From contig NZ_WHUT02000006.1 of assembly GCF_009380135.2 (NCBI RefSeq), positions 186,001 through 250,000 of the forward strand: a DNA stretch of 64,000 bases. The letters run 5' to 3'. The notes beneath the pieces were generated by a model that saw nothing but the letters and a program-made list of their open reading frames with translations, ran no database searches and was not told where the DNA came from. Numbering within the stretch: position 1 is the stretch's first letter; the number at the start of each line of letters is the position of its first letter. A program made the position numbers and the translations under genes. Positions 26,313 through 34,885 of this stretch are shown piece by piece. Source of the stretch: Fertoeibacter niger. Its GTDB lineage: Bacteria; Pseudomonadota; Alphaproteobacteria; Rhodobacterales; Rhodobacteraceae.

Positions 26313-26384
26313 CTCTTTCATTTTCTGCCCGAAAATATCCACGGGGGTCCGGGGGCAGTCAGCCCCCGGCGCCTGGCCGAAGGC
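26313..26384 (-). repeat. Dispersed repeat, copy 6
   Basis: On the minus strand: hairpin around GCCGGGGGC/GCCCCCGG, then GTGGATATTTTC and GGGCAGAAAATGAAAG. Inverted with respect to copy 5, so copies 5 and 6 face each other. Confidence 0.75.
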
Positions 26385-26396
26385 GCAGGTGCTGCC

Positions 26397-28412
26397 ATGA
26401 CGCGCGACCTGTCGCGTCTGCTGCGCCCGCGATCGATTGCCGTTCTGGGCTCTGGCTGGGCGCAGAACGTGGTGGAGCAATGCGCCCGCATGGGCTTTGA
26501 CGGCCCGGTCTGGCCGGTGCACCCGACGCGGAACCAGATCGGCGGGGTGGCGGCCTTCCGGTCGCTTGCCGATCTGCCGGGGGTGCCCGATGCCACGTTC
26601 ATCGGGGTGAACCGGCATGCCACGCTGGAGGTGGTGGCGGAACTGGCGGCGATGGGCGCGGGCGGCGCCACCTGCTTTGCCAGCGGATGGGAGGAGGCAG
26701 GCGAGGCCGATTTGCAAGTCGCGCTGGTGGCCGCGGCGGGCAACATGCCGGTGCTGGGGCCGAACTGCTACGGTGTGATCAATTATCTGGACGGGGCGTT
26801 GTTGTGGCCCGACCAGCATGGCGGGCGGCGGGTGGAGCGGGGGGTGGCGCTGCTCAGCCAGTCCTCGAACATCGTGATCAACATGACCATGCAGGCGCGC
26901 GGTCTGCCGGTGGCCTATGTCGCCTGTCTGGGCAATGCGGCGCAGGTGGGGTTGGCGGAATTGGCGGGCGCGCTGCTGGCGGATGACCGCGTCACGGCGT
27001 TGGGGCTGTATGTTGAAGGGATCGACGATGCGCCTGGTTTCGCTGCTCTGGCCGAGGCGGCGCGCGCGGCGGGCAAGGGCATCGTCTGCATCAAATCCGG
27101 CAAGACGGAACTGGCGCAGGTGGCCGCCGCCTCGCATACCGCATCTCTGGCCGGGGGCGGGGCGGCGTCGAGTGCTTTTCTGCGGCAGGCGGGCGTGGCC
27201 GAGGTGAACAGCCCTTCAGAATTGCTGGAGACGCTGAAGCTGTTTCATGTGCTGGCCGGGGCGGCGGGTGGCCCGCGGCTGGGCGGGCGGCTGTGTTCGC
27301 TGTCCTGTTCTGGAGGTGAGGCGGGGCTGGTGGCCGATCTGGCCGCGCCCTTCGGGCTGGAGTTTCCGCCGCCGTCGGATGCGCAGCGGGAACGGTTGGG
27401 TGCTATACTCGGGCCGATTGTCACCATCGCCAACCCGCTGGATTACCACACTTTCATCTGGGGCGACGGGCCGCGCACCACGGATGTGTTTTCTACCATG
27501 CTGGCGGGTTATGACGCGGGGCTGTTCATCATTGACCCGCCGCGCAGCGACCGCTGCGATCCGTCTTCCTATGGCCCCGCTCTGGAAGCGATCCGGGCTG
27601 CGGCCGCGGCGACCGGCAAGCCCGCCATCCCGCTGGCCTCGTTGCCCGAGAATTTTGACGAGGGCATGGCGGGGGAAATGCTGGCGCAGGGCATGGCCCC
27701 GCTGATGGGCCTGCAAGAGGGGCTGGCGGCGGTGAAGGCGGCGCAGACCGCGCCGGGGCGGCCGGGCTGGCGGCCTGTGCCCGCGCAAGCCACTGGCGGG
27801 ACGCGGTTATTGTCAGAGGCTGAGGGCAAGGCGCTGTTGGCGCGCGCGGGTATCGCCGTGCCGCGCGGAATTGCTGCGCCGACCCTCGCCCAACTGGCGG
27901 AGCGGGCCGGGCCATTGGTGCCGCCGCTTGCACTGAAGGGCCTCGGTTTTGCCCACAAGACCGAGTCGGGCGCGGTGCGTCTGGGCCTGGCCAGCCTGGA
28001 GGGGCAGGCCGAAATGCCGGGGGCCACGGGCTATCTGGCCGAGGAAATGGTTGCGGGCGCCGTGGCCGAGGTGATCATCGGCGCGCGGCGTGACCCGGTC
28101 TATGGTGTCACACTGACGCTGGGCATGGGCGGGGTGACGGCGGAACTTCTGGCCGACACGGTGACCCTGGTGGCCCCGGTGGGGGCGGATGAGGTGACAG
28201 CGGCGTTGCGGCGGCTGCGGCTGTGGCCCTTGCTGGATGGCTACCGGGGCCGCCCCAAGGCCGATGTGGCGGCAATGGTGACGGCTGTGCTGGCGGTGCA
28301 GGGCCTGATGCTGGCGCGGCCCGCGCTGGCCGAAATTGAAATCAACCCGTTGATATTGCGCGCTGATGGGGCGGTCGCGGTGGATGCGCTGGTGAGGGAG
28401 GAATTGCCGTGA
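26397..28412 (+). CDS. NDP-forming acyl-CoA synthetase, candidate gamma-butyrobetaine/carnitine-CoA ligase
   Basis: 671 residues with the three-part ADP-forming synthetase layout: CoA-binding domain (LRPRSIAVLGSG, PVHPTRNQIGG, VLGPNCYGVIN), succinyl-CoA-ligase-like domain (VALLSQSSNIV, and the likely phospho-His loop ASHTASLAGG), and a C-terminal ATP-grasp domain (LKGLGFAHKTESGAVRLGL, EIEINPLIL). The ATG at 26397 is used because the frame further upstream is repeat sequence. Acting with the acyl-CoA dehydrogenase and CaiD-like proteins it would activate a betaine acid to its CoA ester. GTGA overlap with the hydratase gene. Confidence 0.88.
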   Translation: MTRDLSRLLRPRSIAVLGSGWAQNVVEQCARMGFDGPVWPVHPTRNQIGGVAAFRSLADLPGVPDATFIGVNRHATLEVVAELAAMGAGGATCFASGWEEAGEADLQVALVAAAGNMPVLGPNCYGVINYLDGALLWPDQHGGRRVERGVALLSQSSNIVINMTMQARGLPVAYVACLGNAAQVGLAELAGALLADDRVTALGLYVEGIDDAPGFAALAEAARAAGKGIVCIKSGKTELAQVAAASHTASLAGGGAASSAFLRQAGVAEVNSPSELLETLKLFHVLAGAAGGPRLGGRLCSLSCSGGEAGLVADLAAPFGLEFPPPSDAQRERLGAILGPIVTIANPLDYHTFIWGDGPRTTDVFSTMLAGYDAGLFIIDPPRSDRCDPSSYGPALEAIRAAAAATGKPAIPLASLPENFDEGMAGEMLAQGMAPLMGLQEGLAAVKAAQTAPGRPGWRPVPAQATGGTRLLSEAEGKALLARAGIAVPRGIAAPTLAQLAERAGPLVPPLALKGLGFAHKTESGAVRLGLASLEGQAEMPGATGYLAEEMVAGAVAEVIIGARRDPVYGVTLTLGMGGVTAELLADTVTLVAPVGADEVTAALRRLRLWPLLDGYRGRPKADVAAMVTAVLAVQGLMLARPALAEIEINPLILRADGAVAVDALVREELP

Positions 28413-29209
28413 CGATGACCATGCAGACCGAGGGCCCGGTGCGGACACGCCGCGAAGGTGCCATTCTGGAGGTGACGCTGGACCGGCCCAAGGCCAATGC
28501 CATCGACCTTGCGACCAGCCGGATCATGGGGCTGACCTTCCGCGCCTTTCGTGACGATGACAGCCTGCGCGTCTGCATCCTGCGGGCGGAGGGTGAGAAA
28601 TTCTTTTGCCCCGGCTGGGATCTGAAGGCGGCGGCGGGTGGCGATGCTGTGGACGGCGATTATGGCGTGGGCGGATTTGGCGGCTTGCAGGAATTGCCGA
28701 ACCTGAACAAGCCGGTGATTGCCGCCGTGAACGGCATCTGCTGTGGCGGCGGGCTGGAACTGGCGCTGTCTTGCGACCTGATCCTGGCGTCGGAAAATGC
28801 CACTTTCGCGCTGCCGGAGATAAGGTCGGGCACGGTGGCCGATGCCGCCAGCATCAAGCTGCCGAAACGCATCCCCTATCATGTGGCGATGGACCTGTTG
28901 CTGACCGGGCGCTGGTTTGACGCGGAAGAGGCGCTGCGCTGGGGGCTTTTGAAAGAGATCACCATGCCCGCCGATCTGCTGCCAAAGGCCTGGGCGCTGG
29001 CGCGGCTGCTCGAATCCGGCCCGCCGCTGGTCTATGCCGCGATCAAGGAGGTGGTGCGCGAGGCCGAGGACATGCGGTTTCAGGACGCGCTGAACCGGAT
29101 CACCAAGCGGCAACTGGCCACGGTGGACCGGCTTTACGCCTCGGAAGACCAGCTGGAAGGTGCGCGCGCTTTTGCGGAAAAGCGCGATCCGGTCTGGAAA
29201 GGGCGCTGA
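28409..29209 (+). CDS. CaiD-like carnitinyl-CoA dehydratase / crotonobetainyl-CoA hydratase (crotonase family)
   Basis: 266 residues. The crotonase core (LDRPKANAID, KPVIAAVNGICCGGGLELAL, EIRSGTVADAASIKLP) and, more tellingly, G-E-K-F-F-x-x-G-W-D-L-K-A-A-A and the C-terminal A-F-A-E-K-R-D-P-V-W-K-G-R closely match E. coli CaiD as I remember it. It would interconvert crotonobetainyl-CoA and L-carnitinyl-CoA. The initiation codon is a GTG overlapping the synthetase stop. A 122-base gap with a small palindrome separates it from the GMC gene. Confidence 0.9.
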   Translation: MTMTMQTEGPVRTRREGAILEVTLDRPKANAIDLATSRIMGLTFRAFRDDDSLRVCILRAEGEKFFCPGWDLKAAAGGDAVDGDYGVGGFGGLQELPNLNKPVIAAVNGICCGGGLELALSCDLILASENATFALPEIRSGTVADAASIKLPKRIPYHVAMDLLLTGRWFDAEEALRWGLLKEITMPADLLPKAWALARLLESGPPLVYAAIKEVVREAEDMRFQDALNRITKRQLATVDRLYASEDQLEGARAFAEKRDPVWKGR

Positions 29210-29253
29210 GCGCGCTTCTGCGCCGATGATGACGCTGCGCGATCATCTGTTAT

Positions 29254-29268
29254 CGACATTCCTTGTCG
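29254..29268. promoter_or_regulatory. Small palindrome upstream of the GMC gene
   Basis: Perfect arms CGACA-TTCCT-TGTCG, 64 bases before the GMC start. A possible operator. The arms are short and could be chance. Confidence 0.25.
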
Positions 29269-29331
29269 CAATCCGCAGCGCCCGCCCCGTTGCCCCGGCT
29301 AGTTTGGCCCAAGCAGCAAAGGGGCAGCGCG

Positions 29332-30954
29332 GTGCAGATCGAGACGCCGGATTACATCATCGTGGGGTCAGGTTCGGCGGGCTCGGTGCTGGCCGAGCGG
29401 CTGACGGCCAGCGGGCGGCACCGCGTTGTGGTGCTGGAGGCGGGCGGGTCTGACCGGCGGTTCTATGTCCATCTGCCGCTGGGCTATGGCAAGCTGTTCT
29501 ACGACCCCGCGGTGAACTGGGGCTACCGGACAGAGCCTGACCCCGGGCTGGCCGGGCAGCGCGATTACTGGCCGCGCGGGAAAATCCTTGGCGGGTCATC
29601 CTCGATCAACGCCATGGTCTATATTCGCGGCCAGGCGGCGGATTACGACGATTGGGCGGCGGCGGGCAACCCGGGCTGGGGCTGGGGCGATGTGCTGCCC
29701 GCCTTCCGCGCGATGGAGGATACCGAGGCTGGCGCAGATGAATGGCGCGGCACGGGCGGGCCGCTGTTCGTGTCGGCCAACCGGCGCGGGCTGCACCCGC
29801 TGGTGCGCAACTATCTGGATGCCTGTGCGGCGGCGGGCCTGCCGGAAACGCCGGATTTCAACGGCGCGCGGCAAGAGGGGGCGGGCGTCTATCAGTTGAC
29901 GGTGAAGGACGGGCGTCGCAATTCGGCGGCGCGGGCGTTCCTGCGCCCAGCGATGAAGCGGCCCAATCTGGCGGTGGTGACGGGCGCACATGTGACGCGG
30001 GTGCTGATCGAACAGGGCCGCGCGGTGGGGGTGGAATACCGCCATGGCGGGCAGACAAGGACGCTGCGCGCACGGGGCGAGGTGATCCTGTCGGGCGGGG
30101 CGATCAACTCTCCGCAATTGCTGCAACTGTCAGGCGTGGGACCGGGCGCGTTGCTGCAAGGGCTGGGCATTCCGGTGCTGCAGCACAACCCCAATGTGGG
30201 CGGCAACCTCAGCGACCATCAGGGGTTGAACTATACCTGGCGAATGAACGTGCCCACCTACAACACCATCCTGCGGCCCTGGTGGGGCAAGGCGCTGGTG
30301 GGGCTGCAATATGTGCTGACGCGGGGCGGGCCGCTGGCCAAGTCGATCAACCACGCGGGCGGCTTCTTCCGCACCTCGCCCGACCTCGCGCGGCCCAACA
30401 TGCAGCTTTACATGCAGGCGTTTTCCACGCTGGTCCCGCGCGAGGGCGAACGCCCGCTGCTGACGCCCGACCCGTTTCCGGGCCTGTCGCTGGGCCTGTC
30501 GAACTGTCGGCCCACCAGCCGGGGGCATATCCATATCGCGTCGTCCGACCCGTTTGCGCATCCGGTGATCACGGCCAATGCCTATTCGACCAACCACGAT
30601 GTGGAAGAGATGCTGGCGGCGGTGAAATATCTGCGGCATCTGGCGGCCCAACCCGCCCTTGCATCCGTCATCGCCGAGGAACTGCGCCCCGGGCCGGATT
30701 GCGTGACGGATGACCAGATGGTCGATGACCTGCGCCGACGCTCGGGCACAGTCTATCACCCGTCCTGCACCTGCCGCATGGGGCCGGATCCGGCGACATC
30801 GGTGGTGGATGCGGGCCTCAGGGTGCATGGCGTGGCGGGGCTGCGGGTGATCGATGCCTCCAGCTTCCCCAATCTGATCGCGGGCAACACCAATGCGCCC
30901 GCGATGATGCTGGGCTGGAAGGGCGCAGAACGGGTGCTGGCCGACGCAAGCTGA
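29332..30954 (+). CDS. GMC-family oxidoreductase, choline dehydrogenase-like
   Basis: 540 residues: N-terminal FAD loop YIIVGSGSAGSVLAERL, LEAGGSDRRF, GMC signature 1 (PRGKILGGSSSINAMVYIRG), signature 2 (SGGAINSPQLLQLSGVG), and the C-terminal catalytic His (TVYHPSCTCRMGPDP) with Asn in GNTNAPAMM. It is closest in appearance to BetA (choline to betaine aldehyde), and the convergent choline sulfatase supports that, but AlkJ-type alcohol dehydrogenases look similar. The GTG at 29332 is chosen, 7 bases after AGGGG, because the earlier frame lacks a ribosome site. No betaine aldehyde dehydrogenase gene is in the window. Confidence 0.85.
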   Translation: MQIETPDYIIVGSGSAGSVLAERLTASGRHRVVVLEAGGSDRRFYVHLPLGYGKLFYDPAVNWGYRTEPDPGLAGQRDYWPRGKILGGSSSINAMVYIRGQAADYDDWAAAGNPGWGWGDVLPAFRAMEDTEAGADEWRGTGGPLFVSANRRGLHPLVRNYLDACAAAGLPETPDFNGARQEGAGVYQLTVKDGRRNSAARAFLRPAMKRPNLAVVTGAHVTRVLIEQGRAVGVEYRHGGQTRTLRARGEVILSGGAINSPQLLQLSGVGPGALLQGLGIPVLQHNPNVGGNLSDHQGLNYTWRMNVPTYNTILRPWWGKALVGLQYVLTRGGPLAKSINHAGGFFRTSPDLARPNMQLYMQAFSTLVPREGERPLLTPDPFPGLSLGLSNCRPTSRGHIHIASSDPFAHPVITANAYSTNHDVEEMLAAVKYLRHLAAQPALASVIAEELRPGPDCVTDDQMVDDLRRRSGTVYHPSCTCRMGPDPATSVVDAGLRVHGVAGLRVIDASSFPNLIAGNTNAPAMMLGWKGAERVLADAS

Positions 30955-30971
30955 GGCGGGGGAGCCGCGCT

Positions 30972-30990
30972 CGCGGGCATCGAGCCCGCG
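30972..30990 (+). terminator. Stem-loop after the GMC gene
   Basis: Perfect 7-bp arms CGCGGGC and GCCCGCG with an ATCGA loop, 17 bases after the stop codon. No T-tract. Confidence 0.4.
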
Positions 30991-31063
30991 CGCGCGGCGT
31001 TGCCACCCGCTGCGGCAGCCGGTCGCGTTACGGAAGCGGCCCGAGGGGGCAAGGGGTGCAGTT

Positions 31064-31124
31064 GGATATTTGCACCAGTGAGAACATGCACAGGGATCGC
31101 CCGTTCTTACTGGCCCAAATATCC
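31064..31124. repeat. Inverted pair of GGATATTT-type repeats between convergent genes
   Basis: Left arm 31064-31085 and right arm 31103-31124 are 22 bases each, complementary with 3 mismatches, around a 17-base loop. Each arm starts (read outward to inward) GGATATTTG and ends GAAC. The right side continues into CTCGCCGAAGGC, shared with the copy at 52117. Placed between convergent GMC and betC genes, it can serve both as 3'-end structure. Confidence 0.65.
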
Positions 31125-31182
31125 TCGCCGAAGGCCTCCGACCGCTGGTCAGGGCACAGCGTTGCTATGGTCTTGCGGGGGA

Positions 31183-32685
31183 TCATTCCCCCCGCGGATA
31201 GCGCTTGTTTTCCTCCAGCACGTTCAGATCCATGTGGTTGCGCATATAGCGTTCGGATGCGGCGCGCAGGGGCTGGTGATCCCAGGGGTAGTAGCCGCCC
31301 ATGCGCAGCGCCTTATAGACCACCCAGCGGCGGGCCTGGCTTTCGCGCACGGCAGCGTCAAAGCGCGGCAGATCCCAACGGGCGGCAAGAGCGCGGAGTT
31401 GTGCAAGCGTATCACGGGCTGCGGGGCTTTCGGCCAGATTGTCCCGTTCGCCGGGGTCGGTGGCAAGGTTGTAAAGCTGGTCGGGGTCGGCGGGGCAGTG
31501 GATGTATTTCCAGTCGCCCATGCGCAGGGCGACCATCGGGGTGATGGTGCCCTCGGCGGCATATTCCATCGGGACCGGGGCGCGCTCTGCCCCTGCGGCC
31601 ACGGGCAGCAGCGAGGTGCCGTCGGTCCATGGCATCACCTCGGCCATGGAGATGCCGGCCAGATCGCAAAGCGTGGGTGTAAGGTCGATGGTCGAGACGG
31701 GGGTGGTGATGCGGCCCGCCGCGATGCCGGGGGCGGCGATCATCAGGGGCACGCGGGCGGAGCCTTCGAAGAAGTTCATCTTGAACCAGAGGCCACGTTC
31801 GCCCAGCATTTCGCCGTGGTCCGAAACGAAGACCACGATCGCCTCTTGCCGCGTCGCCTCCAGCGTGGCGAGGATTTCGCCGATTTTCGCATCGACGTAG
31901 GAGATGTTGGCGAAGTAGCCCTGGCGGGCGCGGCGGATATGGTCCTCGGTGATCTCGAACGCGCCGGCATCGCAGGCATCCAGCAGGCGGCGCGAATGCG
32001 CGTCCTGATCGGCATAGGCGATGGGCGCCGGTGCATCCAGCATCGGGTGATCGTTGTAGAGATCCCAGTATTTGCGGCGGGCCACGAAAGGATCATGCGG
32101 GTGGGTGAAGCTGGCGGTGAGGCACCAGGGGCGCGGATCGGTGCCGCGCGACAGGTCATAGAGTTTCTGCACCGCCTGATGGCAGACATCATCGTCATAT
32201 TCCAGCTGGTTGGTGATTTCCGCCACGCCCGCGCCCGTGACCGATCCGAGGTTGTGATACCACCAGTCGATGCGTTCGCCCGGTTTGCGGTAATCGGGCG
32301 TCCAGCCGAAATCGGCGGGGTAGATGTCGGTGGTCAGCCGTTCCTCGAACCCGTGCAGCTGGTCGGGGCCCACGAAATGCATCTTGCCGCTGAGCGTGGT
32401 CTGATAGCCCGCGCGGCGCAGGTGGTGGGTGAAGCAGGGAATGTCCGAGGCGAATTCGGCGGCATTGTCATAAACCCGCGTGCGGTGCGGCAACTGGCCT
32501 GACATGAAGGACGCCCGGGCGGGCGCGCAGAGCGGGCTGGCGGTATAGGCATTGGCGAAACGGGCGGAACGCGCGGCAAGCCGTTTCAGATTGGGCGCAT
32601 GCAGCCATTCGGCCGGGCCGTCGGGAAACAGCGTGCCGTTCAGCTGATCGACCATCAGGATCAGTATGTTGGGGGGCTGTGACAT
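31183..32685 (-). CDS. betC: Choline sulfatase
   Basis: 500 residues of the alkaline-phosphatase-like sulfatase superfamily. It hydrolyses choline-O-sulfate to choline and sulfate. The formylglycine motif C-A-P-A-R begins at Cys53 (SPLCAPARASFMSGQLPHRT). Metal ligands are in ILILMVDQLNG and VFVSDHGEMLGERGLWFK. The choline-sulfatase C-terminal tail (SQARRWVVYKAL, RNHMDLNVLEENKRYP) is present and separates BetC from other sulfatases. It is divergent from the CocE-like gene and convergent with the choline-dehydrogenase-like GMC gene, linking choline-O-sulfate to betaine. Confidence 0.95.
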   Translation of the reverse strand: MSQPPNILILMVDQLNGTLFPDGPAEWLHAPNLKRLAARSARFANAYTASPLCAPARASFMSGQLPHRTRVYDNAAEFASDIPCFTHHLRRAGYQTTLSGKMHFVGPDQLHGFEERLTTDIYPADFGWTPDYRKPGERIDWWYHNLGSVTGAGVAEITNQLEYDDDVCHQAVQKLYDLSRGTDPRPWCLTASFTHPHDPFVARRKYWDLYNDHPMLDAPAPIAYADQDAHSRRLLDACDAGAFEITEDHIRRARQGYFANISYVDAKIGEILATLEATRQEAIVVFVSDHGEMLGERGLWFKMNFFEGSARVPLMIAAPGIAAGRITTPVSTIDLTPTLCDLAGISMAEVMPWTDGTSLLPVAAGAERAPVPMEYAAEGTITPMVALRMGDWKYIHCPADPDQLYNLATDPGERDNLAESPAARDTLAQLRALAARWDLPRFDAAVRESQARRWVVYKALRMGGYYPWDHQPLRAASERYMRNHMDLNVLEENKRYPRGE

Positions 32686-32795
32686 CGGGTCTGTCCTTTC
32701 CTGTTTCCGGCTGGCAGGGTGCAGGGTGACGCGGGGCTGCGCAAGCCGCTGTTCCGCCGCCGACCGATTTCAGCCACCCGCGCCATGAGGCCAGA

Positions 32796-34787
32796 ATGAA
32801 AACCGTCACCGAATTTCCGCACCCGATCACCGACGACCCCGACATGATCATCACGCTGGCCGATGGCTGCCGCCTGTCGGCGCGGGTCTGGATGCCGGTG
32901 GATGCCGCCGCCAATCCGGTGCCTGCGGTGCTGGAATACATCCCCTATCGCAAGCGCGACGGCACGCTGCCGCGCGATGAAATCATGCATGCCTATGTGG
33001 CGGGGCATGGCTATGCCTGCGTCAGGGTGGACATGCGCGGCAATGGCGACAGCGACGGGCTGATGGAGGATGAGTATACCGCGCAGGAACTGGCCGATGC
33101 AGTGGAGGTGATCGGCTGGCTGGCGGCACAGCCCTGGTGCAGCGGCGCCGTGGGGATGATGGGCAAAAGCTGGGGCGGGTTCAACTGTTTGCAGACCGCC
33201 TGGCTGCAACCCCCGGCGCTGAAGGCGGTGATTTCCGTCTGTTCCACCATCGACCGTTTTGCCGATGACATCCATTTCAAGGGCGGGTGTCTGCTGAACG
33301 AGAATCTGGGCTGGGGGGCGGTGATGCTGTCCTATTCGTCACGCCCTGCCGATCCGGCGCTGCGGGGCGACTGGCGCGCGAACTGGCTTGCGCGGCTGGA
33401 GGCGCAGCCGTTTCTGGCACCCCGCTGGGCCGGGCATCAGGCGCGCGATGCATATTGGCGGCACGGGTCGGTGGGCGAGGATTACAGCCGCTTGCAGGTG
33501 CCGGTACTGAGTATCGGCGGCTGGGCCGACAATTACATGAACACCGTGGCGCATCTGGTGGAAAACGCGCCGCTGGCCAAGGGCATCGTGGGGCCCTGGG
33601 TGCACCAATACCCGCATACCGCCGTGCCGGGCCCGCAGATCGGCTTTCTGCAAGAGGCGCTGCGCTGGTGGGACCGCTGGCTGAAGGGCATCGCCAACGG
33701 GGCCGAGGATGACCCGGCTATGCGCGCCTACATGCTGCATTCCGCCCCGCCTGATGCCAGCGCACCGCATCGCGCCGGGCATTGGCTTGCCGAACCCGTC
33801 TGGCCCAGCCCGCGCGTGACCCAACAGGTTCTGGCGCTGACGCAGGGGGGCGAGTTGGGCGGTGACGGGGTGCTGCATGCCCGCGTGAACACGCCGCAGC
33901 ATCTGGGGCTGCACACGGGAGAGTTTTTCCCGATGGGGCTGAATGGCGAAATGCCGGGCGATCAGGCCCCGGATGATGTGCTGTCGGTCTGTTTCGATAC
34001 CGCCCCGCTGGAGACCCCGCTTGATCTGCTGGGCGCGGCGCGGCTGGTGCTGCGGCTGAGCGCGGACCAGCCGCGCGCCTTTCTGGCGGCGCGGCTGTGC
34101 GACGTGGCGCCTGACGGATCGTCGGTGCGGATTGCCCACGGCATGCTGAACCTGTGCCACCGCGACAGCATGGCCGAACCCGCCCTGCTGCCGGTGGGGC
34201 AAGAGGTGGCGGCGGTGCTGGTGCTGGACCAGATGGCGTATCGGCTGGCCCCGGGGCACCGGCTGCGCATCGCGCTGTCCACAACCTATTGGCCGTTCCT
34301 GTGGCCCAGCCCGGTTGCGGCCACGGTGACGTTGCACGCCGCCACCCTGCATCTGCCGGTGCATCAGGGCAGCGAAACGGAATGGGTGGCACCACCACCC
34401 GAAGGCGCGGCACCCTGGCGGCACAAGGTGCTGCGCGAGGGCCATGCGGCGCGGCGCGTGGAGCATGACCTGATCGCGGGCACGGTGGCCCTGGTGGTCG
34501 AGGATGAAGGCGGCGACACGGAAAACCTGGCGCATGGCCTGATCACCGGCGACACGATGGCCGAACGCTGGCAGGTGCATCCCGATGATCCGCTGGCGGC
34601 ACGGGCCGAGATCCGGTGGGAACAGCGGCTGTCGCGGGGCGATTGGGCGGTGCGCACACTGGCCACCGCCGCGATGTGGTCGGATGCCACGCACCTGCAC
34701 ATGGAGGCCCGGCTGGAGGCATTTGAGGGTGACAATGTCGTTTTTGCCCGCAACTATGCCGAAAAGGTTCCGCGCGACTTCATCTGA
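32796..34787 (+). CDS. CocE/NonD-family serine hydrolase (X-Pro dipeptidyl-peptidase S15 type)
   Basis: 663 residues, no signal peptide. The alpha/beta-hydrolase domain has the nucleophile in G-K-S-W-G-G (GMMGKSWGGFNCLQTAW), the acid in LSIGGWADNYMN and the His in GPWVHQYPH. A C-terminal jelly-roll domain (residues ~350-560) with LRIALSTTYWPFLWPSP completes the CocE/S15 layout. A ~100-residue C-terminal extension follows. Family members cleave esters or amides, such as cocaine esterase and glutaryl acylases. It precedes an ABC importer by 98 bases, suggesting that it processes the imported compound. Substrate unknown. Confidence 0.9.
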   Translation: MKTVTEFPHPITDDPDMIITLADGCRLSARVWMPVDAAANPVPAVLEYIPYRKRDGTLPRDEIMHAYVAGHGYACVRVDMRGNGDSDGLMEDEYTAQELADAVEVIGWLAAQPWCSGAVGMMGKSWGGFNCLQTAWLQPPALKAVISVCSTIDRFADDIHFKGGCLLNENLGWGAVMLSYSSRPADPALRGDWRANWLARLEAQPFLAPRWAGHQARDAYWRHGSVGEDYSRLQVPVLSIGGWADNYMNTVAHLVENAPLAKGIVGPWVHQYPHTAVPGPQIGFLQEALRWWDRWLKGIANGAEDDPAMRAYMLHSAPPDASAPHRAGHWLAEPVWPSPRVTQQVLALTQGGELGGDGVLHARVNTPQHLGLHTGEFFPMGLNGEMPGDQAPDDVLSVCFDTAPLETPLDLLGAARLVLRLSADQPRAFLAARLCDVAPDGSSVRIAHGMLNLCHRDSMAEPALLPVGQEVAAVLVLDQMAYRLAPGHRLRIALSTTYWPFLWPSPVAATVTLHAATLHLPVHQGSETEWVAPPPEGAAPWRHKVLREGHAARRVEHDLIAGTVALVVEDEGGDTENLAHGLITGDTMAERWQVHPDDPLAARAEIRWEQRLSRGDWAVRTLATAAMWSDATHLHMEARLEAFEGDNVVFARNYAEKVPRDFI

Positions 34788-34843
34788 ACAATGTTTCGAT
34801 GGCTGGGCAGGAATTCGTTGCCCGAAACCGGATTCGCGGGTTA

Positions 34844-34859
34844 TTGATTCTTCAATCAA
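34844..34859. promoter_or_regulatory. TTGATT-N4-AATCAA palindrome upstream of the ABC importer
   Basis: Perfect 6-bp arms around CTTC, 26 bases before the binding-protein ATG, in an AT-rich patch. It looks like an operator. Half-site spacing is 2 bases longer than an FNR box. Confidence 0.4.
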
Positions 34860-34885
34860 CAAAAATGATCCTCAGGGAGACTGCT

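Noticed and set aside
34844-34859. FNR/FnrL box
   Set aside because: The symmetric halves are separated by 6 bases instead of 4 between TTGAT and ATCAA, so it does not fit the FNR consensus.
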